Assembly (NCBI GenBank): GCA_963707895.1
Contig: CAVPRS010000011.1
Location: 310,001 to 374,000 of the forward strand
Length of the DNA: 64,000 bases
Direction: 5' to 3'
Origin: Fodinibacter sp963707895
GTDB lineage: Bacteria; Actinomycetota; Actinomycetes; Actinomycetales; Dermatophilaceae
Of the stretch, positions 32,585 to 40,130 are shown piece after piece. Every line of letters begins with the position of its first letter. The first letter of the stretch is position 1. A program made the translations under genes and the position numbers. Below the pieces are notes generated by a model, which ran no database searches, was not told the origin of the DNA, and saw only the letters and a list, made by a program, of their open reading frames with translations.

Positions 32585-34941
32585 GTGCGTGGCCTGGTCG
32601 AGGTCGTCGGGCTCACCTGGCGCCCCTTCGGACGGCGCGAGCCGGTGCTGCGCGACATCTCGCTCACCCTGCGCCCCGGGGAGCGGGTGCTGCTGGTCGG
32701 CCCGTCGGGCTCCGGGAAGTCCACGCTGCTGCGCGCCCTGGCGGGGCTGCTCGAGACGGTGGATGCCGGCGAGCTCACCGGCGCGGTGACCGTCGACGGT
32801 GTCGCCCCGGGGACCCGCCCGGGCGCGGTCGGCCTCGTGCTGCAGGAACCGGGCGCCGGTGTCGTGGCGGCGTCGGTCGACCGTGACGTCGCGTTCGGGC
32901 CGGAGAACGTGCGGATGCCGCGGGGCGAGATGGCCGGGGTCGTCGCGTCCGCGCTGCGGGCGGTCGGGCTGGGTGACCTGCCACCGGACACCCCCACGTC
33001 GGCCCTCTCCGGCGGGCAGACCCAGCGGCTGGCGCTTGCGGGGACCCTGGCCCTCGACCCGTCGGTGGTGCTCCTCGACGAGCCCACGGCGATGCTCGAC
33101 CCCGGCTCGGCGCAGGAGGTGCGCGATGCCGTGGCCGCGCTGACCTCGGGCGAGGGGTGGCCAGGTGCCCGTCCCGGGCGGCCCGGACGGGCCACTGGCC
33201 ACCCCTCGTCGACCCGCACGCCGGTCCCCGCACCCGCACCCCCACCATCGTCGTCGTCGAGCACGTGCTCGGGCCGTGGGTCGACCTCGTCGACCGGCTG
33301 GTCGTGCTCTCGGCGGACGGCCTGGTGGTCGCCGACGGTCCGGTGCACGCCACCCTGTCGAGCGAGCGCGACCGGCTTCTCGCGATGGGCATCTGGGTGC
33401 CCGGCGAGGGGCCACCCGACCCGATGCGGGTCGACCCCGCCCTGGTGTCACCGGCCCGGCGCCCGGCGCCGCGCCCGGCATCCCTCGCGGCCGCACCCTT
33501 CGTCGTCGAGCGCACCACGCGCCTGGTCGACGGCACCGCCCGCACCCGTCGCGCCGCGGTTCTCGACCACCCCCTCGACGCCACCCCGGGCTCGCTCACC
33601 GCGCTCGTCGGGCCCAGCGGGTCGGGCAAGTCGACCGCGCTGCACGCCCTCGCCGGGTTCCTGCCGACGACCGATGCGACCGCCGTGCGGGTGGCGCGAG
33701 GGTCGGCGGATGCCGTGTCGCCCGCCGGGCTGTCCGCCCCCGACCTGGCCCGCACCCTCGCGTGGGTGCCGCAGTGGTCGAGCTCGACGATCGTCGCCCG
33801 CACGGTGCTCGACGAGGTGCTCGTGACCGCCCGGAGCGTGGGTGCCGGCGCCGGCTCCGCGCCGGCGGTGACGGCGTCCGGTGACGACCCGGCATCCGTC
33901 GACCGCGCCCGCGGGCTGCTCGCTGCCCTGGGCCTGGACCACCTCGAGGCGGCGGACCCGCGAGAGCTCTCCGGTGGGGAGCAGCGCCGCCTCGCCGTCG
34001 CGGCCGCGCTGCACCACGGCCCGCCGGTGCTGCTCGCCGACGAGCCCACCGTCGGGCAGGACCGCGGCACCTGGGCCGCCGTCGTCGGGCTCGTCGCCGC
34101 CTACCGGGCGGCAGGCGGTGCGGTCGTTGCTGCCACCCACGACGCCCACGTGATCGAACGGGCGACCCGCGTGCACCACCTCGTGGCCGCCGCCGAGCCG
34201 GTCGCGCCCGAGCCGACCGGCATCGCGCTCGTCGCCCGCTGCGGCCCGCTCGCCCTGCTCGGCGCCGCCCTGCTCGCCGTTCCAGCCGGGGTGCTCTCAC
34301 CGCACTGGACGACGAGCCTCGCGGTGCTCGCCACCCAGCTGGTGCTCGCGGTCGTCGGCCTGTGGTCGCCGGGTTCGCGCGGCGGCGGACTCGCCCGGGC
34401 CCGACGGGTGGCGGTTCGCACCGTCCCCGGGCTGGTCGCCGCGCTCTCGGTCGGCTGGTCGACCTGGTTCCTCGCGGGTCGTGACCTCGACCCCGCGCTC
34501 ACGGTCTCGCTGCGCGTGCTCGTCATCGTGCTGCCCTCGGCCGTGCTGGTCCCGTGGATCGACCCGGACGCCCTCGGTGACCACCTCGCGCAGCGGCTGC
34601 GGCTGCCCGACCGCCCGGTCGTCGCGACCTCGGCCGCCCTGCAACGGGTGCACTCGTTCGGCGAGATCTGGCGCGAGCTCGGCCGGGCTCGTCGAGTCCG
34701 CGGCCTCGGCGTCTCGTGGCGCTCGCCAGGCAGCGTCGTCGCCCACGTCGGAGCCCTGACCCTCGGGCTGCTCGTGCGCACCCTGCGGGCCGCCGCCGAC
34801 CTCGCCGTCGCGATGGACGCGCGCGGGTTCGCCACCGCCGTCGCCCGGTCGTGGTGGATGCCGGCGCCGTGGCACCTCCGCGACACCGTGCTGGTCGCGC
34901 TCGGCACCCTGCCGCTCGTGGTGGCGGTCGTCGCCCGCTGA
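32585..34941 (+). pseudogene. ykoD: ECF transporter ATPase-ATPase-T fusion (ykoD-ykoC), split by palindrome insertion
   Basis: Energises YkoE. The first ATPase has Walker A GPSGSGKST, Q-loop LVLQEPGAGVVAASV, signature LSGGQTQRLALAG and Walker B VVLLDEPTAMLD. The second ATPase has GPSGSGKSTALHALAG, ELSGGEQRRLAVAAAL and LLADEPTVGQD. After about 34215 a YkoC-like membrane part follows with several helices and the T-subunit-like MDARGFATA motif, so all three functions are on one chain. The frame breaks at 33152: a 56-bp palindrome lies inside the gene, and leaving out exactly 33152-33207 joins AVAALTSG to VDPHAGPRTRTPTIVVVEH and gives 766 residues. The GTG start 32585 is tentative; a CTG at 32519 with GGGAG upstream is possible. 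As sequenced, the protein is interrupted. Confidence 0.85.
33152..33207. repeat. 56-bp palindrome inserted in the ykoD coding region
   Basis: Left arm begins GAGGGGTGGCCAG, right arm ends CTGGCCACCCCTC; the arms pair over about 24 bases with few mismatches. Its length is 3n+2, which breaks the ykoD frame; removing exactly these bases restores it. No target-site duplication longer than a base or two is visible. Confidence 0.8.
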
Positions 34942-35046
34942 GCCCGGGCGATCCACGAACCGGGGTGGCCCGGCATCCACCCGTGGGAGGGTCGACGGAC
35001 GTACTCCTCCGTGACCGGGTACAAAGGGCGCGACGAAGGGGGCGAG

Positions 35047-35571
35047 ATGGCCGACCGCGAGGCGTTCGACGCCTACGTGCGCGAGCGGTGGGTCCCGTTG
35101 CTGCGCACCGCGACCCTGCTCACCGGTGACCGCCACTCCGCCGAGGACCTCGTGCAGGAGACGCTCGTCCGGGCCGCCCAGCACTGGAGCCGCGTCCAAC
35201 CCGCCACGGCCGACGCCTACGTGCGGCGGATCCTCTACACGCGGTCGGTCGACGCGTGGCGCTGGCGTCGGCACCAGCCGGACCCGGTCGACACCGCGTC
35301 ACGGCCAGAGGTGGTGGACCGTGGCACCGACCTGCCGGATGCCGTGGACACCCGCCTCACGCTCGCCGAGGCGCTGCGGCGGCTCACCCCGAGGCAGCGG
35401 GCCGTGCTGGTCGCTCGCTTCTACGAGGACCGCACCGAGACCGACGCCGCCCGGGTCCTGGGCTGCTCGGTGAGCACCGTGAAGTCGCAGACCCGGCACG
35501 CGTTGGAGCGGCTGCGGGTGCTCGCACCCGAGCTGGCCGCCACGTTCGGACGAGAGGAGACGGTCCGATGA
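35047..35571 (+). CDS. SigE family RNA polymerase sigma factor
   Basis: A 174-residue ECF-type sigma factor of the actinobacterial SigE family. Region 2 is FDAYVRERWVPLLRTATLLTGDRHSAEDLVQETLVRAAQHW; region 4 is LRRLTPRQRAVLVARFYEDRTETDAARVLGCSVSTVKSQTRHALERLR. It lacks a C-terminal extension. The ATG at 35047 follows AAGGGGGCGAG, a usable ribosome-binding site. Its stop overlaps the start of the next gene (ATGA), a layout typical of a sigma factor with its regulator. Confidence 0.93.
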   Translation: MADREAFDAYVRERWVPLLRTATLLTGDRHSAEDLVQETLVRAAQHWSRVQPATADAYVRRILYTRSVDAWRWRRHQPDPVDTASRPEVVDRGTDLPDAVDTRLTLAEALRRLTPRQRAVLVARFYEDRTETDAARVLGCSVSTVKSQTRHALERLRVLAPELAATFGREETVR

Positions 35572-36998
35572 GCACCGATCGGCTGGGAGCAGCCCTGCAC
35601 GACCTCGTTGACAGCATGGACGAGGTGGCGGGCGTCGCGCCGCCCGAGGCCGCCGAGCTGTGGGCCGGAGGACGACGTCGTCGCCGCACGGCCAGGCTCC
35701 TGCCTGCCCTGGCCGCCGCGTGCGTGGTCGCCCTGGTCGCGCTCGCCGTGTGGCCGGCCGGCGAGCTGCAGGCCTCCGTGCCCGCCGTGCAGGTCGACTC
35801 CGACGGCGCTGCCAGGCTCACCGCCTACCCCGACGTCATCGCCAAGCCGCCCTTCCCGCCGGAGACGGCCAGACCGGGGGTGACGGCGGCGCTCCTCCCC
35901 GACCCGGCGTTCCCCGACGGCTTGGCCGAAGCGACCCGCGGGACGCACGTGTACGCCGTCTCGCCCGCCGGTGCCGTGCGGCGGGTGGTGCTCCCGTTGG
36001 ACGACTCGGGGTTGCACGGTGCCCCGGCGCTCTCCCCCGACGGCCGATGGGTCGCGCGAGGGCCGGTGCTGACCGATCTGGTGACCGGCGCCGCCGTTCC
36101 CGTTCCGCCGCAGCAGGAGCGGCTCGCGCTCGAGTGGACCCCGTTCGACCAGCCTGCCTGGTGGTCACCCGACTCGCGGCGCGTCTTCGTGGGGGCCTTC
36201 GACCAGGACCAGCCACGCTTCGGTGGTCTCGTCGTCGGCACGGACGGTTCGACGACCGAGGTGCCCCTCGTCGAGGGCGGGCTCGTCCCGGTGTTCGCCG
36301 GCTGGCTCGACGATCGCACGGTCCTGGCCCTGCTCGACCTCGGCCCGGACACCTCTCGCCTCGAGACGCGTACCTGGACACTGGGCGACCCGACCTGGCG
36401 ACCGGGGGCGGTCGTGTCGTGGGGTGTGGGCGACAGCGAGCTCCAGCAGCTGAGGGCGCAGCTGTCGCCCGACGGCTCACGGCTCCTGTTGACCACGAAC
36501 GAGGGTGACATCGGCCAGGCCGTGGGCACCAAGGCGATGATGTTCGACCCCAGGACCGGGGCGCAGCTGGGGATGCCCTCGGACGACGGTGCGGTCGTCG
36601 CGTCTCGGTGGGCCCCGGGCAGCGCTGTCGGGTGGGAGGGCTGGGGATGCCGCCCGGCCTGGCGCGAAGGCCTGCCCGTCATCACCGACGGCCAGATCCG
36701 TGGCTTCGTCGACACCGACCCGAACGGGCTGGTGGACGGCCGCGCCAGCTTTGACCTGGTCTCGGTGTCCTCGGCCTACGGGGAGCCGTGCGTGGCCTTC
36801 GCCGGCAACGAGCTGCGGGGCACCCCGGTGACGAACCACGTGGCGCTCTGGCAGGAGCGGTTCTGGACGTGGGGGCTGCCGATCCTCGGGGTCGGGCTGG
36901 TCGCCCTGGCCCTGTGGGGCTGGAGCCGCCACCGGAGGGACCGCCCCCCGCGAAAGCCGATCCGCCGCCTCCGACCGATCATCACCCAGCCCTTCTGA
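35568..36998 (+). CDS. Membrane-anchored propeller-like protein, probable regulator of the sigma factor
   Basis: A 476-residue protein with two membrane helices: one near residues 45-64 (LLPALAAACVVALVALAVWP) and one close to the C-terminus (WGLPILGVGLVALALWGW). The 370 residues between them would lie outside and carry repeated motifs such as ALSPDGRWVA, WWSPDSRRVFVGA and LSPDGSRLLL, as in WD40/TolB-like beta-propellers. The N-terminal 44 residues (HDLVDSMDEVAGVAPPEAAELW) are cytoplasmic and could bind the sigma factor, though no standard zinc anti-sigma motif is seen. It overlaps the sigma gene by four bases and so is probably its anti-sigma or sensor. Inference from context. Confidence 0.8.
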   Translation: MSTDRLGAALHDLVDSMDEVAGVAPPEAAELWAGGRRRRRTARLLPALAAACVVALVALAVWPAGELQASVPAVQVDSDGAARLTAYPDVIAKPPFPPETARPGVTAALLPDPAFPDGLAEATRGTHVYAVSPAGAVRRVVLPLDDSGLHGAPALSPDGRWVARGPVLTDLVTGAAVPVPPQQERLALEWTPFDQPAWWSPDSRRVFVGAFDQDQPRFGGLVVGTDGSTTEVPLVEGGLVPVFAGWLDDRTVLALLDLGPDTSRLETRTWTLGDPTWRPGAVVSWGVGDSELQQLRAQLSPDGSRLLLTTNEGDIGQAVGTKAMMFDPRTGAQLGMPSDDGAVVASRWAPGSAVGWEGWGCRPAWREGLPVITDGQIRGFVDTDPNGLVDGRASFDLVSVSSAYGEPCVAFAGNELRGTPVTNHVALWQERFWTWGLPILGVGLVALALWGWSRHRRDRPPRKPIRRLRPIITQPF

Positions 36999-37028
36999 CG
37001 TCCCTCCTCCGACTTCGCGCCCCTCCTG

Positions 37029-37101
37029 CGACCTCGTGCGACGTGGGTGCGGTTCTCGCGGCGAGATTCGGCCAGAACCTTGGGCACGTCGCACGAAGTC
37101 G
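37029..37101. repeat. 73-bp imperfect palindrome
   Basis: CGACCTCGTGCGACGTG at the left faces CACGTCGCACGAAGTCG at the right; farther in, GGTTCT faces AGAACC. A partial third copy of the CGACTTCG word lies just to the left (37010-37017). It lies between two plus-strand genes, after the propeller-protein gene. Confidence 0.75.
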
Positions 37102-37144
37102 TATCCGCCGGGAGCTGGGATTCGGGACCGTCGGTGGCGGACGG

Positions 37145-37150
37145 CATACT
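37145..37150 (+). promoter_or_regulatory. -10-like hexamer CATACT for the MFS gene
   Basis: CATACT lies 8 bases before the GTG at 37159, without a ribosome-binding site. Confidence 0.45.
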
Positions 37151-37158
37151 GGTGGATC

Positions 37159-38457
37159 GTGTCCGTCACCCCCCTGACCCAGCCCGCTGCGGCGGTCCGC
37201 ATCCCGCGCGAGCTGTGGGTGCTGGTGGCGTCGGCGTTCGTCATCGCCCTGGGGTTCGGGCTGATCCTGCCCGTGCTGCCGCAGTTCGCGCAGAGCTTCG
37301 ACGTGGGGGCCACGGCCAGCTCGATCGTGGTCAGCGCGTTCGCGTTCTTCCGCCTCCTCTTCGCCCCGGCCGGTGGGCGGCTCATCGCACGCTTCGGTGA
37401 GCGGCCGATCTACCTCGCCGGCCTGGTGATCGTCGCCATCTCCACCGGCGCCACGGCGTTCGCGCACACCTACTGGCAGCTGCTCCTCTACCGCGGCCTG
37501 GGCGGCATCGGGTCGGTGATGTTCACCGTGTCGGCCGTCGCGCTCATCGTGCGGCTCGCTCCGACCTCGATCCGGGCGCGCATCTCGTCGGTCTACGCGT
37601 CGGCGTTCCTGTTCGGCGGCATCCTCGGCCCTGTCGTGGGTGGGCTGCTCGGCAACCTCGGCCTGCGCATCCCGTTCCTCGTGTACGCCGTCGCGCTCCT
37701 CGTCGCAGCGTCGCTCGTCGCGATCTTCATCAAGGGCTCGGCGCTGCGCCCGGCCGACGGGGCGCCCGTGCTCCCCGTGCTGGCGGTGCGCGACGCGTGG
37801 CGCGACAGGGCCTACCGCGCCTCGCTCGGGTCGGCGTTCGCGAACGGGTGGGCCAACTTCGGGGTGCGCAACGCGATCCTGCCCCTGTTCGCGGCGGTCG
37901 TCATCGGGAAGGAGCCGTGGGTCGCCGGCACGGCGCTCGCGGTCTTCGCCGCCGGCAACGCGGTCGGCCTCACGGTGTCGGGGCGGCTGTCCGACCGGGT
38001 CGGGCGACGTCCCTTCATCGTCGCCGGGCTGGTCATCAGCGGCCTCGCGACGATCGTCACGGGGTTCGCCTCCGACCTCCCGGTGCTCGTCGCGCTGTCG
38101 GTGGTGGCCGGTCTCGGCGCGGGCATGCTCAACCCGGCCCAGCAGGCCGCCCTCGCCGACATCGTCGGACGCGAGCGCAACGGCGGCCCGGCCCTGGCGA
38201 CGTTCCAGATGTCCGCCGACAGCGGCGCGATCGTCGGGCCCGTCCTCGCCGGCCTGCTCATCGACCACGGCAGCTACCCGCTGGCGTTCGGGATCACCGG
38301 CCTGATCACCCTGCTGGCCGTGGTGCCGTGGCTGTTCGCCCGCGAGACCCACGACGTCGAGCACGGGGCGCCCACGCCGGATGACGGGGGTCGCCTCGAG
38401 CGGGCCGCCGCCGCCGACATCGAGGCCAGCGTCGCCGAGCACTCGCGCGAGGCGTAG
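37159..38457 (+). CDS. MFS transporter
   Basis: A 432-residue major facilitator with 12 helices. The opening helix (LWVLVASAFVIALGFGLILPVLPQFAQSF) and the loops APAGGRLIARFGERPIYLAG and VSGRLSDRVGRRPFIVAG are typical of drug:H+ antiporters of the DHA1 type. The C-terminal 35 residues are acidic and cytoplasmic. The start is the GTG at 37159, supported by the nearby CATACT hexamer. Its stop lies 5 bases before the convergent YdcF-like gene end. Substrate unknown. Confidence 0.85.
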   Translation: MSVTPLTQPAAAVRIPRELWVLVASAFVIALGFGLILPVLPQFAQSFDVGATASSIVVSAFAFFRLLFAPAGGRLIARFGERPIYLAGLVIVAISTGATAFAHTYWQLLLYRGLGGIGSVMFTVSAVALIVRLAPTSIRARISSVYASAFLFGGILGPVVGGLLGNLGLRIPFLVYAVALLVAASLVAIFIKGSALRPADGAPVLPVLAVRDAWRDRAYRASLGSAFANGWANFGVRNAILPLFAAVVIGKEPWVAGTALAVFAAGNAVGLTVSGRLSDRVGRRPFIVAGLVISGLATIVTGFASDLPVLVALSVVAGLGAGMLNPAQQAALADIVGRERNGGPALATFQMSADSGAIVGPVLAGLLIDHGSYPLAFGITGLITLLAVVPWLFARETHDVEHGAPTPDDGGRLERAAAADIEASVAEHSREA

Positions 38458-38462
38458 CCCGT

Positions 38463-39218
38463 TCAGGAGCCGGTCGCCGAGGCGGCCAGGGCCTCCTGCA
38501 CCGAGGTCTCGACCGGCCCGAGCACCGGGTCGCGGCCGGTGACCACGTCGAGCACGGTCTTGACGGCCGCGAGCTTCTCGCGACGCTCGCCCGAGGTCCA
38601 CTGCGCGGGGTACTTCTCCGCGGTCCAGTCGCCGACACCCTCGGCATCGAGCCCGACGGCCCGGCAGGTCGTCACCGCCCGCGGCAGGTGGTAGCCCTGC
38701 GACACGACGAGCGCCCGCTCGACCCCGAAGATCCGCTTCGCCCGGGCGCACGAGTCGTAGGTGTCACGGCCGGCGAAGTCGCGCACGACGGCATCAGCTG
38801 GGACGCCCTCCGCCACGAGCCAGTCGCGCATGGCGGTGGGTTCGTCGTGGTTCGCCACCCGGTTGTCACCGGACACGAGGATGACGCGCGCCCGCCCGGA
38901 GTCGTAGAGCGCCTTCGCGACCTCGAGCCGGCCCGCGAGGAACGCCGAAGGGCTGCCGTCGGGGTTCAAGCCGGCGCCCAGCACGAGCGCCACCGGGGCG
39001 CTGGGGGCGTCATCGAGGTGGTGGACGTGGCCGCGGGACGACAGGGTGACCCAGGCCCAGGGCCCGACGGCGATCACGGCGAGCAGCCCGGCTGCGGCCG
39101 CCAGCCAGAGCAGCGCACGGCGCCGCCGGTGCGTTCTCCCGGGCGCATCGGCACCGGGGCCGGCATCGGCAGCAGGCCCGCCGGATGCCGTTGGCGTCTG
39201 GTCGCTCCCGGTCCTCAC
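38463..39218 (-). CDS. YdcF/SanA-like DUF218 protein
   Basis: A 251-residue DUF218 protein with one membrane helix near residues 38-60 (LLWLAAAAGLLAVIAVGPWAWV) and an extracytoplasmic domain. Domain blocks are APVALVLGAGLNPDGSPSAFLAGRL, VILVSGDN, EPTAMRDWLVAEGVP, GRDTYDSCARAKRIFGV and ALVVSQGYHLPRAVTTCRAVG. SanA-like members affect envelope integrity and vancomycin tolerance in enterobacteria; the biochemical activity is unclear. I chose the GTG at 39218, since TAGCCT lies 7 bases upstream; an ATG at 39242 would place that hexamer inside the gene. Confidence 0.82.
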   Translation of the reverse strand: MRTGSDQTPTASGGPAADAGPGADAPGRTHRRRRALLWLAAAAGLLAVIAVGPWAWVTLSSRGHVHHLDDAPSAPVALVLGAGLNPDGSPSAFLAGRLEVAKALYDSGRARVILVSGDNRVANHDEPTAMRDWLVAEGVPADAVVRDFAGRDTYDSCARAKRIFGVERALVVSQGYHLPRAVTTCRAVGLDAEGVGDWTAEKYPAQWTSGERREKLAAVKTVLDVVTGRDPVLGPVETSVQEALAASATGS

Positions 39219-39225
39219 GAGGCGA

Positions 39226-39231
39226 AGGCTA
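39226..39231 (-). promoter_or_regulatory. -10-like hexamer TAGCCT for the YdcF-like gene
   Basis: TAGCCT on the minus strand lies 7 bases before the GTG at 39218. Confidence 0.4.
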
Positions 39232-39354
39232 GCCGCGGGCATCCGTGCCTCAGGGAACCGGCGCGGTCCCGGCCGCGTTGACTGTGGGCCACCCGATGCC
39301 CCCGGGCGGCACCGTCGGACCCTGGAGGACCCCATCACCGCAGCCACCGCCACC

Positions 39355-39996
39355 GTGCCCGCAACCGTCGTCGTCGACCGACAGGTCGACACCCTGCTCG
39401 CCCTCGGCTACCCGGCGCTCGCCCGCCTCGACGAGACCGCCTTCCGCGACCTGCTCCGGCCACTGCGCGATGCCGCTGCCACCCTGCCGGACCTGGTCGA
39501 GCACGACGAACCCGGTCGCGCTGCCCTCGTGCTCGTCGTCACCCGCGCCCTGGTCGACCCCGAGGCCACCGTGCCGCTGCTGCGCCTCGCCCCGAAGGGC
39601 ACCCTGCCCGGCATCGTCGACCGCAACCACGGTGAGGCCGGCCTGGCTCCCTACCGGCCGATCGAACAGGTCGTGCTGCCCGACCCCGTGGCCTACCTGA
39701 TGCTCGACGTGGACCGTGGCGAGGAGTTCCGCGGGGTGCGCCCTGAGGAGGCCCTGCCGGTCGTGCTCGGTCGCGGACGCACGCCGCTCACCATCGAGGA
39801 GGGCATCGCGGTCGTCACCCACGCGCCGCAGCTGCTCGAGAAGAACCGGTGCTTCATGCTGTCCGGCTCGCGGCGCGGCGACCGGCGGGTGCCGGCGATG
39901 TGGATCTCGGCCAGGGCGCCGAAGCTCGGCTGGTGCTGGGACGGCAACCCGCACGACTGGCTCGGGGTCGCCTCCGCCGCAGGCCGCCTCGCCTGA
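39355..39996 (+). CDS. DUF5701 family protein
   Basis: A soluble protein of about 213 residues with no catalytic motif that I recognise. It resembles DUF5701: VDRQVDTLLALGYPALARLDETAFRDLL at the start, then LPLLRLAPKGTLPGIVDRN-like text (GTLPGIVDRNHGEAGL), GEEFRGVRPEEALPVVLGRGRTPLTIEEGIAVVTHAPQLL, and the end LGWCWDGNPHDWLGVASAAGR. The GTG at 39355 is the first ordinary start; a good GGAGG at 39324-39328 instead precedes an in-frame ATC at 39334, so the real start may be non-canonical or a base may be misread there. It is followed by a copy of the 91-bp palindromic element. Confidence 0.75.
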   Translation: MPATVVVDRQVDTLLALGYPALARLDETAFRDLLRPLRDAAATLPDLVEHDEPGRAALVLVVTRALVDPEATVPLLRLAPKGTLPGIVDRNHGEAGLAPYRPIEQVVLPDPVAYLMLDVDRGEEFRGVRPEEALPVVLGRGRTPLTIEEGIAVVTHAPQLLEKNRCFMLSGSRRGDRRVPAMWISARAPKLGWCWDGNPHDWLGVASAAGRLA

Positions 39997-40013
39997 CCCC
40001 TCGCGGTTCGCCT

Positions 40014-40104
40014 CAACTTTCCCGCCCGATCAGGGAACCTTCACCTTGGCACCAGAACCGTTGTGGTGCGAACCTGAAGGTTCTGGGATCGGGCGGGAAA
40101 GTTG
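40014..40104. repeat. Dispersed 91-bp palindromic element (full copy)
   Basis: Opens CAACTTTC and closes GAAAGTTG, exactly 91 bp like the copy at 11078-11168. The arms read inward GGGAACCTTCACCTTGGCACC and back out as GGTGCGAACCTGAAGGTTC, with two compensation mismatches relative to the other copy. It sits between the convergent ends of the DUF5701 and DHA2 transporter genes. Confidence 0.85.
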
Positions 40105-40130
40105 TGACTCCTGGGAGCCCGGGAGGCGGG

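Noticed and set aside
33157..34941. A separate second gene beginning with GTG at 33157
   Set aside because: The GTG lies inside the palindrome, without a ribosome-binding site, and the frame continues that of ykoD once the 56 bp are left out. It is the second half of one gene.
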